Assembly: GCF_022479115.1 (NCBI RefSeq)
Contig: NZ_CP092497.1
Span: 8,680,001-8,744,000 of the forward strand
Origin: Amycolatopsis sp. EV170708-02-1
GTDB taxonomy: Bacteria; Actinomycetota; Actinomycetes; Mycobacteriales; Pseudonocardiaceae
Direction: 5' to 3'
Length of the DNA: 64,000 nucleotides
Part shown: positions 35,775-44,122 of the stretch, piece by piece
Layout of the letters: the number at the start of each line of letters is the position of its first letter
How positions within the stretch are numbered: the first letter of the stretch is position 1
Translations under genes and position numbers: made by a program
Notes under the pieces: generated by a model
What the model was told of the DNA's origin: nothing
Seen by the model: only the letters and a program-made list of their open reading frames with translations
Databases searched by the model: none

Positions 35775-35880
35775 CGCCTCACCTCGCAGGTCACGAGCGG
35801 CAAAGCTTAGGGGGCCTCCTTGCCCATCGCCAGGCGAAACGTTGCACCGATCGGGTGGCAACGTCCGTCCATTGTGGACT

Positions 35881-36264
35881 CTAAGAGGCGTCGAGCCGGA
35901 CTTCGTAGTGAAGCGTCTTGTACTTCTTCATCCGGTGGAAAAGCGGCACGAGGAAGCCGTGCAGGAGCCGATGTTTCCTCGCCAGGAGGGCGGCCGCGTG
36001 CCGCGCCTCGGCACCGTCGAGCAGGCGGACCCGCGCGGTCACGGGCGCTCCGGTCGGGACGCCGCGGAACGTCGACGGGGCGATCTCGACCCGCGGATCG
36101 TTGCGCATCCGCTTGGCCTTCCACGCCGCGTCATACGTCCGGATGTACGCGTGATCGCCTTCGACGGCGATGTTGATCGGCGTCCCGACGGCCGTCCCGT
36201 CCCGTTTGAAGGTCTTCAGCAGGATCGTCTTCTGGTCGGTGAACCTGGTGAGCTGCGTAGTCAT
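35881..36264 (-). CDS. PPOX-class F420-dependent (FDOR-B-like) oxidoreductase
   Basis: A 127-aa split-barrel flavin/deazaflavin protein. The order TILLKTFKRDGTAVGTPINI, then AYIRTYDAAWKAKRMRNDPRV, then GVPTGAPVTARVRLLDG is typical of the actinobacterial 'PPOX class F420-dependent oxidoreductase' group. The basic KAKRMRN segment is a cofactor-phosphate contact in that family. Substrate unknown. It lies 37 bp after the MerR gene on the same strand, so they may be co-transcribed. Confidence 0.85.
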   Translation of the reverse strand: MTTQLTRFTDQKTILLKTFKRDGTAVGTPINIAVEGDHAYIRTYDAAWKAKRMRNDPRVEIAPSTFRGVPTGAPVTARVRLLDGAEARHAAALLARKHRLLHGFLVPLFHRMKKYKTLHYEVRLDAS

Positions 36265-36300
36265 GCCCCTGGGACGAAGCCGCCGCGCGAAACGTGACCG

Positions 36301-36693
36301 CTACCGCCAGAGCTCGTTCGCGGTCCCCCGCGCGACATGCTCCTCGTAGACCTCGACCTTCCGGCTGATCAGGTCCAGGCAATCGGCCAGCTCGGCGATC
36401 CGGTCGCGGACGGTGTTCTGGTGGTCCCGCAGCAGTTCGAGCCGCTTCTCCTCGTTTCCCGGCCCTTGGCGAACGAGTTCGGCGAATTCGCGGATGACGG
36501 CGAGCGGCATTCCGGACGCCCGGAACTTCGTGCAGTTCAGCAGCCATTCGACGTCGTGTTCGCTGTACACGCGGCGCCCGTTCGCGTCCCGTTTCACCGG
36601 CGCCGCGAGCAGCCCTTCCTTCTCGTAGAAGCGCAGCGCGTGGACGCTGAGGCCGGTCCGCTCGGTGACCTGGCCGATCGCGAGTTCCGTCAC
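36301..36693 (-). CDS. MerR-family transcriptional regulator
   Basis: A 130-aa MerR protein with HTH/wing AIGQVTERTGLSVHALRFYEKEGLL and a helical dimerisation region; no Cys metal ligands, so an organic or redox signal is more likely than metal. It is divergent from the short-chain dehydrogenase at 36750 across 56 bp containing a MerR-type promoter, and precedes the PPOX gene, so it probably controls both. Confidence 0.92.
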   Translation of the reverse strand: MTELAIGQVTERTGLSVHALRFYEKEGLLAAPVKRDANGRRVYSEHDVEWLLNCTKFRASGMPLAVIREFAELVRQGPGNEEKRLELLRDHQNTVRDRIAELADCLDLISRKVEVYEEHVARGTANELWR

Positions 36694-36711
36694 CGGACCG
36701 ACGATAGCGCC

Positions 36712-36739
36712 TTGACCTAGAGGACCCTCTAGCTCTTAG
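36712..36739 (+). promoter_or_regulatory. MerR-type promoter with operator dyad for the SDR gene
   Basis: A TTGACC -35 box at 36712-36717 is followed by a perfect dyad CTAGAGG-AC-CCTCTAG (36717-36732) and a weak TCTTAG/TTAGCG -10. The dyad lies within a stretched spacer of about 18 bp, the layout MerR proteins activate by DNA distortion. Confidence 0.72.
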
Positions 36740-36749
36740 CGTCCGCCTC

Positions 36750-37703
36750 ATGACCACCGCACAACACAAGATCGGCTCCGGCTTCGGCGCGCGCAGCACC
36801 GCCGGTGAAGTACTCGACGGCCTCGACCTCTCCGGAAAGCTCGCCCTCGTCACCGGCGGATATTCGGGGCTGGGCCTGGAAACCACGCGGGCGCTGGCGA
36901 ACGCCGGCGCGCACGTGGTTGTCCCCGCGCGCCGCCCGGCCGACGCCGGGGCCGCCCTCGCCGGGATCTCCGGCACCGAGGTCGCCGAGCTCGACCTCGC
37001 CGACCTGGCGAGCGTCGAGGCCTTCGCCCGCCGCTTCCTCGGCACCGGCCGCCCGATCGACGTCCTGATCGCGGGCGCCGGGATCATGGCCGCGCCGGAA
37101 CGGCGGGTCGGCCCCGGCTGGGAGTCGCATTTCGCGATCTGCCATCTCGGTCACCACGCCCTGGTGAACCGGCTTTGGCCCGCGCTGAAGGCCGGCGGCG
37201 CCCGCGTCGTCACGGTGGCCTCCGCCGGTCATCACTCGTCGCCGATGCGCTGGGACGACGTCCAGTTCGAGCGCGGCTACGACCGCTGGCTCGCCTACGG
37301 CCAGGCAAAGACGGCGAACGTGCTGTTCGCGGTACACCTGGACAAGCTCGGCGCCGAACACGGCGTCCGCGCGTTCAGCCTGCATCCGGGCGCCATCCTC
37401 ACTCCCCTGCAGCGGCATCTGCGCCGGGAGGAGATGGTCGAGCGCGGCTGGATCGACGAGCACGGGAACCAGGCCGACCCGGACTTCAAATCGCCGGAGC
37501 AGGGCGCGGCCACCCAGGTCTGGGCGGCGACGTCGCCCCGGCTCGACGGGATGGGCGGGCTCTACTGCGAGGACTGCGACATCGCCGAGATCGCCGCCGA
37601 AGAGGGCGAGTGGGTCGGCGTGCGCCCGTACGCGATCGACCCCGGTGAGGCCGAGCGGCTCTGGGAGTACTCCGCCGGCCTCACCGGGGTCTCGATCGGC
37701 TAG
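36750..37703 (+). CDS. short-chain dehydrogenase/reductase (SDR)
   Basis: A 317-aa Rossmann-fold oxidoreductase of the WWOX/RDH-like subgroup. Visible are the nucleotide loop TGGYSGLGLETTRAL, an AGAGIMA strand in place of NNAG, SAGHHSS with catalytic Ser, and YGQAKTANVLF with the Tyr-x3-Lys pair. NADP preference is suggested by the Arg pair after the second strand (ARRPAD). It is divergently controlled from the MerR gene. Its TAG stop overlaps the hydrolase stop on the other strand. Confidence 0.92.
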   Translation: MTTAQHKIGSGFGARSTAGEVLDGLDLSGKLALVTGGYSGLGLETTRALANAGAHVVVPARRPADAGAALAGISGTEVAELDLADLASVEAFARRFLGTGRPIDVLIAGAGIMAAPERRVGPGWESHFAICHLGHHALVNRLWPALKAGGARVVTVASAGHHSSPMRWDDVQFERGYDRWLAYGQAKTANVLFAVHLDKLGAEHGVRAFSLHPGAILTPLQRHLRREEMVERGWIDEHGNQADPDFKSPEQGAATQVWAATSPRLDGMGGLYCEDCDIAEIAAEEGEWVGVRPYAIDPGEAERLWEYSAGLTGVSIG

Positions 37704-38788
37704 TTCCAGAACTTGATCTCCGGGTTCTCCGCCACCGGCCCGTCGAGCAGGGGCTGATACCCGCCGCGCAGGTTCGCGTCGAAGAACGCGGAGACGTATG
37801 CCCTGGTCAGCAGCATTCCGCGCTCGCCACCGAGCAGGCCGGGCTTGCCCAGGCCGAGCTGTTCACCGAGGACACCGACGTCGGTGAAGGACGCGTGCCC
37901 TGCCGTCGCGACGCTGATCCAGCGCTTCCAGCCGGTGAGGTTCGGCCAGCTGCCCGCCCAGGTCGTGTCGGGCCCGGCCGGGGTGTACTCGCTTTCGCGG
38001 CCGAGCAGCAGGAACGGCCGGTCGATCCCGGACGCGGGGATCGGCGACCACAGCCTGCCGTCCAGGTCGGCGCCCGCCCGGATCCGCCGGTCGCCGACCA
38101 TCGCGGCCGGCGTGCTGTACCCGCCGATGGAATGCCCGGCCATCCCGATCCGCGTCCGGTCGATGAGCCGGGACCAGCGCGACGACGGCTTGGTCAGGGT
38201 GTCGAGGACGAAGGAGACGTCCGCGGAGCGGATCGGCGGGAGCAGCGTGGAGTCGGACCCGCAGGCGGCGCATCCGGTGACGTGCCCGTCGGGGAAGGCG
38301 GTGCCGTGGGACTCGTGGTTGTGGCCGATCAGCGCGACCACGAAACCCTTGCTCGCCAGCTCTTCCGCCAGCCCGGTGAGCGTGGTGCGCGGTTTGCCGA
38401 ATCCCGGGGACAGGACGACGAGCGCGTGCTTCCCCGGCAACGGCGGGGCGTCGACCCTGGCGCTGGTCCGGAGCCCGGAGAGCAGCCCGGGGTCGACGTC
38501 GGGGAGGCCCGATTCGGTCAGGAACGCCTTGGCCTCGGCCTCGGTGAGGTACGGCCGTTTCGGGCCGAACGGCACCAGCGCGGGGTAGAACATCGACACC
38601 ATCAGCTCGCGCGGCCCGGACGGCACCCACGGGTCCTGGCGCGACGAGTCGGTCAGATGCAGATCGGTGGAGCCGACGGGATGCGAGCCGGTCGGCGGCG
38701 GCAACTTCAGCCGTGGGGCCGCCGCGGCCGGGCTCGCCAAGGACACCAGGCCGGCGAGGGCGACCAGCGCGACGAGAAGCCTTCTCAT
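37700..38788 (-). CDS. secreted alpha/beta-hydrolase, PAF-acetylhydrolase-like
   Basis: A 362-aa exported esterase. A Sec signal (LLVALVALAGLVSLASPAAA) is followed by VVLSPGFG (oxyanion strand), the nucleophile elbow GMAGHSIGGYS at about 215 and the catalytic-His segment TAGHASFTD near 300; a DLDGRLW segment may hold the acid. A Cys-Cys pair (CAACG) could form a disulfide, in keeping with secretion. Closest in layout to the PAF-AH/dienelactone group of actinomycete secreted esterases. Divergent from a kinase gene. Confidence 0.88.
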   Translation of the reverse strand: MRRLLVALVALAGLVSLASPAAAAPRLKLPPPTGSHPVGSTDLHLTDSSRQDPWVPSGPRELMVSMFYPALVPFGPKRPYLTEAEAKAFLTESGLPDVDPGLLSGLRTSARVDAPPLPGKHALVVLSPGFGKPRTTLTGLAEELASKGFVVALIGHNHESHGTAFPDGHVTGCAACGSDSTLLPPIRSADVSFVLDTLTKPSSRWSRLIDRTRIGMAGHSIGGYSTPAAMVGDRRIRAGADLDGRLWSPIPASGIDRPFLLLGRESEYTPAGPDTTWAGSWPNLTGWKRWISVATAGHASFTDVGVLGEQLGLGKPGLLGGERGMLLTRAYVSAFFDANLRGGYQPLLDGPVAENPEIKFWN

Positions 38789-38874
38789 GAGGATTCCGTT
38801 TCTGTCGGGGATCTTCCTGCGTCCAGCCTCGGGCCCGGTGCCGTATTCGCGCGTCTGCCGCAGGTCGTATCCCG

Positions 38875-40125
38875 ATGTCTGCCGCGAGAGGGATCCGCGA
38901 CGCCCCGATCCGGGATTACGCTCGGCCGGTGCTCTCCTTCCTCAGGAACCATCCGAAGGCCGTGGACATCGGGCTGACCGCGCTCATCGGACTGTCCACT
39001 GTGGTCGCGAGCGACGATCCGGAGGGCTTCGACTGGTGGCTGACCTCCTTGGTGTCCTTGGCTTCCCTGCTCGTCCGGCACCGCACTCCCGTGATCACCT
39101 TCGTGACCGGTGCCACCGTCTCTCTCCTGCATCTGGTCATGGGCAACGATCTCCGCCCGGTCGACGTCGTGGCGCTGATCGGCCTCTTCTCCGTGGCGGC
39201 CTGGGGATCTCGGCGGCTTTCGTTCACCCTGCTGGCGGCGAGTCTGCTGGTCACCGGCGCGTGGATGATCCACGCCGCCGAATCGAATTCGCGGGAACCG
39301 GCTCCGGTACCGCCGCGGATCATCATCATCGATCCGCTGGCGCCTCCCGGGCCCAAGGACGATCAGGTGCAGGACTGGGGTGGTTTTCCCGCCATCGGGT
39401 TGTCGCTGGCGGTGGTGTGGCTGGCCGGGCTGAACACGCGGCAGCGCCGGATCCGCCTTTCGGTGCTGGAACAGCGGGCCGCCGACCTCGAACGCGAGCG
39501 CGACACCCAGGCCGCGCTGGCCGTGGCCGCCGAACGCGGGCGGATCAGCCGCGAACTGCACGACGTCGTCGCGCACGCGCTTTCCGTGGTGGTGTTGCAG
39601 GCGCAGGGCGCCCAAGCCGAGCTGGAGCGACGGCCGGAACGAACGCGGGAGGCGCTGGACGCGATCGTCGGCACCGGGCGGACCGCGTTGAGCGAAATCC
39701 GGCGGCTGCTCGGCGCGCTCGGCCAGGACGAGCCGGATTGGGAGCCCCAGCCCGGCGCCGAACGCCTGCCACGGCTGGCCGCCGACGTCCGTTCCGCCGG
39801 CACACCGGTCGAGTTCCGGGTCGAAGGCGAACCCCGAACGCTTCCGTCCACAGTGGACCTCGCGGCGTACCGGATCGTGCAGGAAGCGCTGACGAACGTG
39901 CTGAAACACGCCGGTCCGGCGGCGTCGGTGACTATCGTGATGCGGTATGAGCCCGAGACGCTGGAGATCGAAGTGACCGACGACGGCACCGCGGCCGAAG
40001 TGCCGTCCGGCTCCGGGCACGGCCTCGAAGGCATGCGGGAACGGGTGAACGTACTGGGCGGCACCTTCGACGCGGGACCGCGTCCGGGACGCGGTTTCGC
40101 CGTCCGCGCGACCCTGCCGTCATGA
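38875..40125 (+). CDS. sensor histidine kinase (HisKA_3 / HATPase_c)
   Basis: A membrane kinase of up to 416 aa. Four or five hydrophobic helices (for example LVSLASLLVRHRTPVITFVT) are followed by an unusual PAPVPPRIIIIDPLAPPGPK extracellular loop, then H-box ISRELHDVVAHALSVVVLQAQ and an ATPase domain with LTNVLKHAG and GHGLEGMRERVNVLGG. The start is uncertain: ATG 38875 has no RBS, while GTG 38929 lies a few bases after a TACGCT -10-like box and could be leaderless. The regulator gene overlaps its stop by 4 bp. Confidence 0.92.
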   Translation: MSAARGIRDAPIRDYARPVLSFLRNHPKAVDIGLTALIGLSTVVASDDPEGFDWWLTSLVSLASLLVRHRTPVITFVTGATVSLLHLVMGNDLRPVDVVALIGLFSVAAWGSRRLSFTLLAASLLVTGAWMIHAAESNSREPAPVPPRIIIIDPLAPPGPKDDQVQDWGGFPAIGLSLAVVWLAGLNTRQRRIRLSVLEQRAADLERERDTQAALAVAAERGRISRELHDVVAHALSVVVLQAQGAQAELERRPERTREALDAIVGTGRTALSEIRRLLGALGQDEPDWEPQPGAERLPRLAADVRSAGTPVEFRVEGEPRTLPSTVDLAAYRIVQEALTNVLKHAGPAASVTIVMRYEPETLEIEVTDDGTAAEVPSGSGHGLEGMRERVNVLGGTFDAGPRPGRGFAVRATLPS

Positions 40126-40769
40126 CGATCCGGGTGGTGATCGCCGACGACCAGTCGCTCGTGCGCACCGGCCTGCGGATGATCCTGGACAACGCGGACG
40201 ACATCGACGTCGTCGGCGAGGCGGGCGACGGCGCGGAGGCCGTCGCGCTGGTGGCGGAACTCGATCCGGACGTCGTGCTCATGGACATCCGGATGCCCGA
40301 GATGGACGGCGTCGAGGCCACCGCCGCGATCGCCGCGGCCCATCGGGCCCGCGTCCTGGTGCTGACCACGTTCGATCTGGACGAGTACGTCTACGCCGCG
40401 CTCCAGGCCGGGGCCAGCGGCTTCCTGCTGAAGGACGCGCTGGCGCCGGATCTGCTCTCCGGCGTCCGGGTGGTCGCGTCCGGCGAGGCCACCCTGGCGC
40501 CCACCGTCACCCGGCGGCTGCTCGACCGCGTCGTCACCGGCCTGCCCGCGGCGCCGCCGGACGACCGGCTCGCCCTGCTCACCGGGCGCGAACACGAGGT
40601 GCTGCAGCACCTGGCCCGTGGCCTGTCCAACGCCGAGATCGCCGAGCTGCTGTTCCTCTCACCCGGGACGGTGAAGACGCACGTCGGCCGCATCCTCACG
40701 AAACTCGGCCTCCGCGACCGCGTCCAGGCGGTCGTCTTCGCCTACGAATCGGGGATGATCAGCCGCTGA
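40122..40769 (+). CDS. NarL/FixJ-family response regulator
   Basis: A 215-aa regulator: IADDQ acidic pair, VLMDIRMPEMDG phospho-acceptor, LTTFDLDEYVYAAL, FLLKDA and the HTH LTGREHEVLQHLARGLSNAEIAELL. It starts within the kinase stop (ATGA) and so is translationally coupled. The LTTFDLDEYVY pattern relates it to the regulator at 21197. Its end overlaps the acetyltransferase gene on the opposite strand by 11 bp. Confidence 0.95.
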   Translation: MTIRVVIADDQSLVRTGLRMILDNADDIDVVGEAGDGAEAVALVAELDPDVVLMDIRMPEMDGVEATAAIAAAHRARVLVLTTFDLDEYVYAALQAGASGFLLKDALAPDLLSGVRVVASGEATLAPTVTRRLLDRVVTGLPAAPPDDRLALLTGREHEVLQHLARGLSNAEIAELLFLSPGTVKTHVGRILTKLGLRDRVQAVVFAYESGMISR

Positions 40770-41403
40770 TCGCGGCGGGCGTACGCCAGTGCTTGCCGCG
40801 CCGGGGCCGCCGGTGCTGCCCACGCCCGCCGAGGTCGCCGAGCGCGTAAGGAGGCCGTGCGGCGAACTCTTCGGCCGTGATACCCATCCGCACCAGGTAC
40901 TTGATCTCGCCGCGCACCACTTCGGTGTCCCGCAGCCTGCCTTCCTCGCGGAAGCCGAGGCCGCCGTGCAGCGAGAGCGACGCGAGGTTGCCGCCGTACA
41001 CGGTGACCTCGCATTTGCGGAAGCCGCGCTGCCCGAACATATGCGCCAGCAGGACGGTGATGGCGTCCGTGGCGTAGCCGCAGCGCTGGTGGCGCGGGGC
41101 GATCCCGATGCCGTAGCCGAACCGGCCGGTCGCCGGGTCGGCACCGATGGTGCAGACCGAGCCGACCAGCATCCGGCCGCGCACCGTCTCGATGCCGAAG
41201 TGGATGTCGTCGCCCGCGGACCCCGAGCGGTGCGAAGCCCAATGCCGGTGCCCGCCGCCGATCAGCGGCGTCGCCTCGCGGGCCATGTCACGGTCGAAGC
41301 CCATCAGGACCCGGCGGTCCCGGAGGCCGACCTCGCGCAACCGCACCTTCCGCCCGACCTGCTCGGGCTCCAGGGCGGAGCGGCTCACCGTGTCCGGCCG
41401 CAC
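40759..41403 (-). CDS. GNAT-family N-acetyltransferase
   Basis: A 214-aa acetyltransferase of the RimJ/RimL-like group. The acetyl-CoA loop is seen in GYGIGIAPRHQRCGYATDAI (motif A, with R-x-x-G-Y/A) and the later NLASLSLHGGLGFREEGRLRD is the classic motif-B end of Acetyltransf_3. The substrate may be an amino-acid N-terminus, an antibiotic or a small amine. The tail after 'EEFAARPPYALGD' is Arg/Gly-rich and may be disordered. ATG/GTG choice at the N-terminus is uncertain. Confidence 0.88.
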   Translation of the reverse strand: MRPDTVSRSALEPEQVGRKVRLREVGLRDRRVLMGFDRDMAREATPLIGGGHRHWASHRSGSAGDDIHFGIETVRGRMLVGSVCTIGADPATGRFGYGIGIAPRHQRCGYATDAITVLLAHMFGQRGFRKCEVTVYGGNLASLSLHGGLGFREEGRLRDTEVVRGEIKYLVRMGITAEEFAARPPYALGDLGGRGQHRRPRRGKHWRTPAAISG

Positions 41404-41457
41404 GGGTGCTCACGAACGATCACAAGCATGCTTCGACGATATCGGAGCCGAAACGCC

Positions 41458-41492
41458 CGAAGGCCCCCACCCGGTACGGATGGAGGCCTTCG
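41458..41492 (-). terminator. hairpin terminator after the third cold-shock gene
   Basis: A 12-bp stem (CGAAGGCCCCCA with TGGAGGCCTTCG, one G-U type mismatch) lies just after the cold-shock stop codon. Confidence 0.75.
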
Positions 41493-41505
41493 GCGTGAGA
41501 GAAAG

Positions 41506-41709
41506 TCAGATGGCGACGACGCGCTGGGCCTGCGGGCCCTTCTGACCTTGGCCGATCTCGAACTCGACGCGCTGCCCCTCGTCCAGGGACTTGAAGCCGG
41601 TGCCCTGAATCTCCGAGTAGTGCACGAAAACGTCCGGTCCGCCGTCGTCCTGAGCGATGAAGCCGAAGCCCTTTTCGCCGTTGAACCACTTAACGCTGCC
41701 CTGAGCCAT
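41506..41709 (-). CDS. cold-shock protein, CspA family (67 aa), third copy
   Basis: CspA-type OB-fold protein with RNP1 KGFGFI and RNP2 VFVHY. It is closest to the copy at 256 in its ends (MAQG..., GQKGPQAQ) but carries DDGGPD after RNP1 and a SLDEGQRV helix. The ATG is preceded by an AT-rich leader with an AAAAAAG tract and an AGAGCAGGT weak RBS. Followed by its own terminator. Confidence 0.95.
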   Translation of the reverse strand: MAQGSVKWFNGEKGFGFIAQDDGGPDVFVHYSEIQGTGFKSLDEGQRVEFEIGQGQKGPQAQRVVAI

Positions 41710-41837
41710 ACTTTTTTACCTGCTCTTCATAGCGAGTCTGAGCCCATTCGATGCCCCGATCTCGCCGTCCATTGTCGCAGGTCTTGCCCGTTCGCACACG
41801 CTGCCGTCCCAAACCGGGTCATTTCCCCAGGTCAACA

Positions 41838-42539
41838 TCAACCTTGGCGAGTCGGCCGGATCGTCAGATCGCCGATTTCGACGTCTTCGGGCTGCTCGAT
41901 CGCGAAGGCGATCGCCCTGGCGACCGCCGCTGGGTCGATCCCGAGTTCGGCGTGACCGGAGAGCGCGGTGCGGACGTAGCCCGGTGAGATCGACGTCGTC
42001 CGCAGGGCGCCGTCGGTGCTCTCCTGCCGGAGGCCCTCCATCAGGGTGCGGACCGCGTTCTTGGTGCCGGCGTACACCGCCTGGGTGGGGACGATCCGCA
42101 GGCCCGCCGTCGAAACGACGGTGACGAAATGACCGCTGCCCTGCCTCCGGAACACCGGCAGGGCGGCGGCGATCCCGTGCAGGACCCCCTTGAGGTTGAC
42201 GTCGACCATCGCGGACCAGCCGTCGACGTCGAGATCGGCGAGCGCGCCGAGCTCGGCGACACCGGCGTTGCCCACGAAGACGTCCAGGCGGCCGAAGCGC
42301 TCGACGGCGACGTCGACCAGGGTCTCGAGGTCGCCGGGGTCGGTGACGTCCACCCGCGTGGCGGCCGCCTGCCCGCCGTCCGCCTCGATCTCGGCGACCA
42401 GCTCGGCCAGCCGATCGGCACGGCGGGCGCCCAGGACGACCGGCGCGCCGAGCGAGGCGAGAAGCCGGGCGGTCGCCGCGCCGATTCCGCTACTGGCGCC
42501 GGTGATCGCGACGACCTTGCCGGAAAGGGTCATGACCAT
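41838..42539 (-). CDS. classical short-chain dehydrogenase/reductase
   Basis: A 233-aa SDR with complete motifs: TGASSGIGAATARLL cofactor loop, VGNAGVAELG (NNAG-equivalent), catalytic Ser in VVSTAGLR, and YAGTKNAVRTL with Tyr-x3-Lys. ARRADRL after the second strand suggests NADP(H). Resembles actinobacterial clavaldehyde-dehydrogenase-like/YdfG oxidoreductases that are often repressed by an adjacent TetR protein, as here: the TetR gene is divergent across 20-50 bp with operator palindromes between. Confidence 0.92.
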   Translation of the reverse strand: MVMTLSGKVVAITGASSGIGAATARLLASLGAPVVLGARRADRLAELVAEIEADGGQAAATRVDVTDPGDLETLVDVAVERFGRLDVFVGNAGVAELGALADLDVDGWSAMVDVNLKGVLHGIAAALPVFRRQGSGHFVTVVSTAGLRIVPTQAVYAGTKNAVRTLMEGLRQESTDGALRTTSISPGYVRTALSGHAELGIDPAAVARAIAFAIEQPEDVEIGDLTIRPTRQG

Positions 42540-42553
42540 CCTCCGTCTAGAGT

Positions 42554-42600
42554 GGACACATGTCCGGTTACCCCGACCAGCTTAGCGGACACATGTCCGC
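42554..42600. promoter_or_regulatory. two TetR operator palindromes
   Basis: GGACACATGTCC occurs twice, at 42554-42565 and 42587-42598 (the second extends to a 16-bp palindrome GCGGACACATGTCCGC), 33 bp apart centre to centre, about three helical turns. They lie between the SDR and TetR genes; the TetR start codon candidates (42560 and 42593) are the central ATGs of the two palindromes. Confidence 0.8.
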
Positions 42601-43156
42601 TTCTGCCGAGAGCGGCCCTCGCCGCGCGGATGCCCAGCGCAACCGCGAACGGATCCTCCAAGCGGCGCGCGCCCTCGTGCACGAGCCGGGGGAACTGAAG
42701 CTCAACGCCGTCGCGAAGGCCTGCGGCATCGGGCAGGGCACGCTCTACCGGCACTTCCCGACCCGCGAGGACCTCCTCGCCGAGGTTTATCGGCGCGACG
42801 TGGAGGATCTGGTCGCCGCCGCTCCGCTGCTGTTGGCCGAGCACCGGCCGCTGGACGCCCTGGCCGCGTGGTTCGACCGGGTGGCCGCGTACGCGAGGGT
42901 GAAACGCGACGTGTTCGCGGCCGTCGAGGCGGCGACGTGGCGCGACCTCGCCGCCCACAGCCTCGGCCCGATCGGCGAAGCGCTGGAGCTGCTGCTGGCC
43001 GCCGGCCGCTCGGACGGCAGCGTCCGAGCCGACGCCGAAGCCAGGGACGTGATCGTGCTCATCGGCTGGCTGTCGCGGCTGGACGACGCCGAACTCGACG
43101 CGCGCGGGCCGCGGCTGCTGTCGATCCTCGTCGACGGTCTCCGGGCCCAGGCTTGA
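42593..43156 (+). CDS. TetR-family transcriptional repressor
   Basis: A 187-aa TetR protein: N-terminal HTH from RERILQAARALVHEPG to ACGIGQGTLYRHFPTREDLLAEVY, then a helical ligand/dimer domain (SBP_2/TetR_C type with ALLLAAGRSDGSVRAD). ATG 42593 is preferred because the alternative 42560 adds residues with no family match; the true start lies inside the second operator, so mRNA may be leaderless or nearly so. The protein should autoregulate and repress the divergent SDR gene. Confidence 0.9.
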   Translation: MSASAESGPRRADAQRNRERILQAARALVHEPGELKLNAVAKACGIGQGTLYRHFPTREDLLAEVYRRDVEDLVAAAPLLLAEHRPLDALAAWFDRVAAYARVKRDVFAAVEAATWRDLAAHSLGPIGEALELLLAAGRSDGSVRADAEARDVIVLIGWLSRLDDAELDARGPRLLSILVDGLRAQA

Positions 43157-43175
43157 GGCGGCACGGACGTCGCAC

Positions 43176-44084
43176 TCAGAGTTCGCCCGCCCGCTCGTAC
43201 AACTTCCGCACCGGCTCGGTGAAGGCGGCGCCGCTCAGGTCCGTGGTCACGCCGTCCTCGGTCATCGTCCCCCGGCTCGTGACGCTGAAGAGCGTGCCCT
43301 TGCCACTGGCGGGATCGAAGTTCCGCAGCCACGGGCCGCCGCTGGAGCCGCCCGCCAGATCGCAGTCCGTGTTCCACGTCGTGGTCACCGAATTCGCCTC
43401 GCGTGTGGCGGGCCGGACGCAGGAGAACAACGCCTCGCCGCCGGCCGCCCGCGAAACGGGATAGCCGAGGATCGTCGTATCCACAGGGGACGGTAGCTCG
43501 GCGAACGAGATGTCCTGGGTGCCCGCGACGTCCTCGACGTGGTGGCCGCCGACCGGGTCCAGCGCGATCACCGCGTCGTCGTCCGACCCGCTCGTCGGTC
43601 CCGAGTACGTGCTGGACCAGGCGAAGGACCGCGCCGGGAACACCCCGTGCGGCGCGGCGCCGTGATCGTAGCCCGGGACGAACACGACGTTGACGATCTT
43701 GATCGGCCGGTCGAACCGGTCCAGTCCGCCGTTCACGCAGTGCCCGGCGGTGAACGCGACATCCTTGCTGGAGCTGGGAACCACCGTCGCCGTGCAGGAT
43801 CCGTCGACGCCGGACTCGGCGGTGAAGAACAACCTCCCGACACCCGGCGGGACCGGCCCTTCCCAGACGCGGCCGATCTTCTCGGCGGGCGGCAGGTCCT
43901 CGTCGCCCACCCATTGCCGCATCCGCTCCGGTGTCCAATGGGCCAGGGCCGCCGCCCGGTCGGCCTCGCTCACGACGGTGACGACCCGGTCGTCAGCCGT
44001 GGCAGGAGCGGCGACGGCCACCGTCGCGGCACCGAAGGCGGCCGACAGGGCGACGATCCGGCGAACTGCGTGCTTCAAGTCCAT
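43176..44084 (-). CDS. secreted trypsin-like serine protease
   Basis: A 302-aa exported protease with Sec signal (IVALSAAFGAATVAVAAPATA) and a propeptide region to about 75. The catalytic triad is visible: His in FTAGHC, Asp in SDDDAVIAL, Ser in LAGGSSGGPW. Four Cys are placed as in glutamyl-endopeptidase/V8-like members. Start ATG 44084 marks the signal peptide; the frame continues upstream as nonsense opposite the permease gene. Natural substrate unknown. It precedes no co-directional partner. Confidence 0.9.
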   Translation of the reverse strand: MDLKHAVRRIVALSAAFGAATVAVAAPATADDRVVTVVSEADRAAALAHWTPERMRQWVGDEDLPPAEKIGRVWEGPVPPGVGRLFFTAESGVDGSCTATVVPSSSKDVAFTAGHCVNGGLDRFDRPIKIVNVVFVPGYDHGAAPHGVFPARSFAWSSTYSGPTSGSDDDAVIALDPVGGHHVEDVAGTQDISFAELPSPVDTTILGYPVSRAAGGEALFSCVRPATREANSVTTTWNTDCDLAGGSSGGPWLRNFDPASGKGTLFSVTSRGTMTEDGVTTDLSGAAFTEPVRKLYERAGEL

Positions 44085-44122
44085 ACGAGGTGGACGTTCC
44101 GGCCGCCGGGGAGGTTGTTCAC

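Noticed and set aside
40122..40769. Response regulator as the ramR regulator of the lanthipeptide operon
   Set aside because: It is coupled to its own kinase gene 7 kb away, whereas RamR-type regulators are orphans adjacent to ramB.
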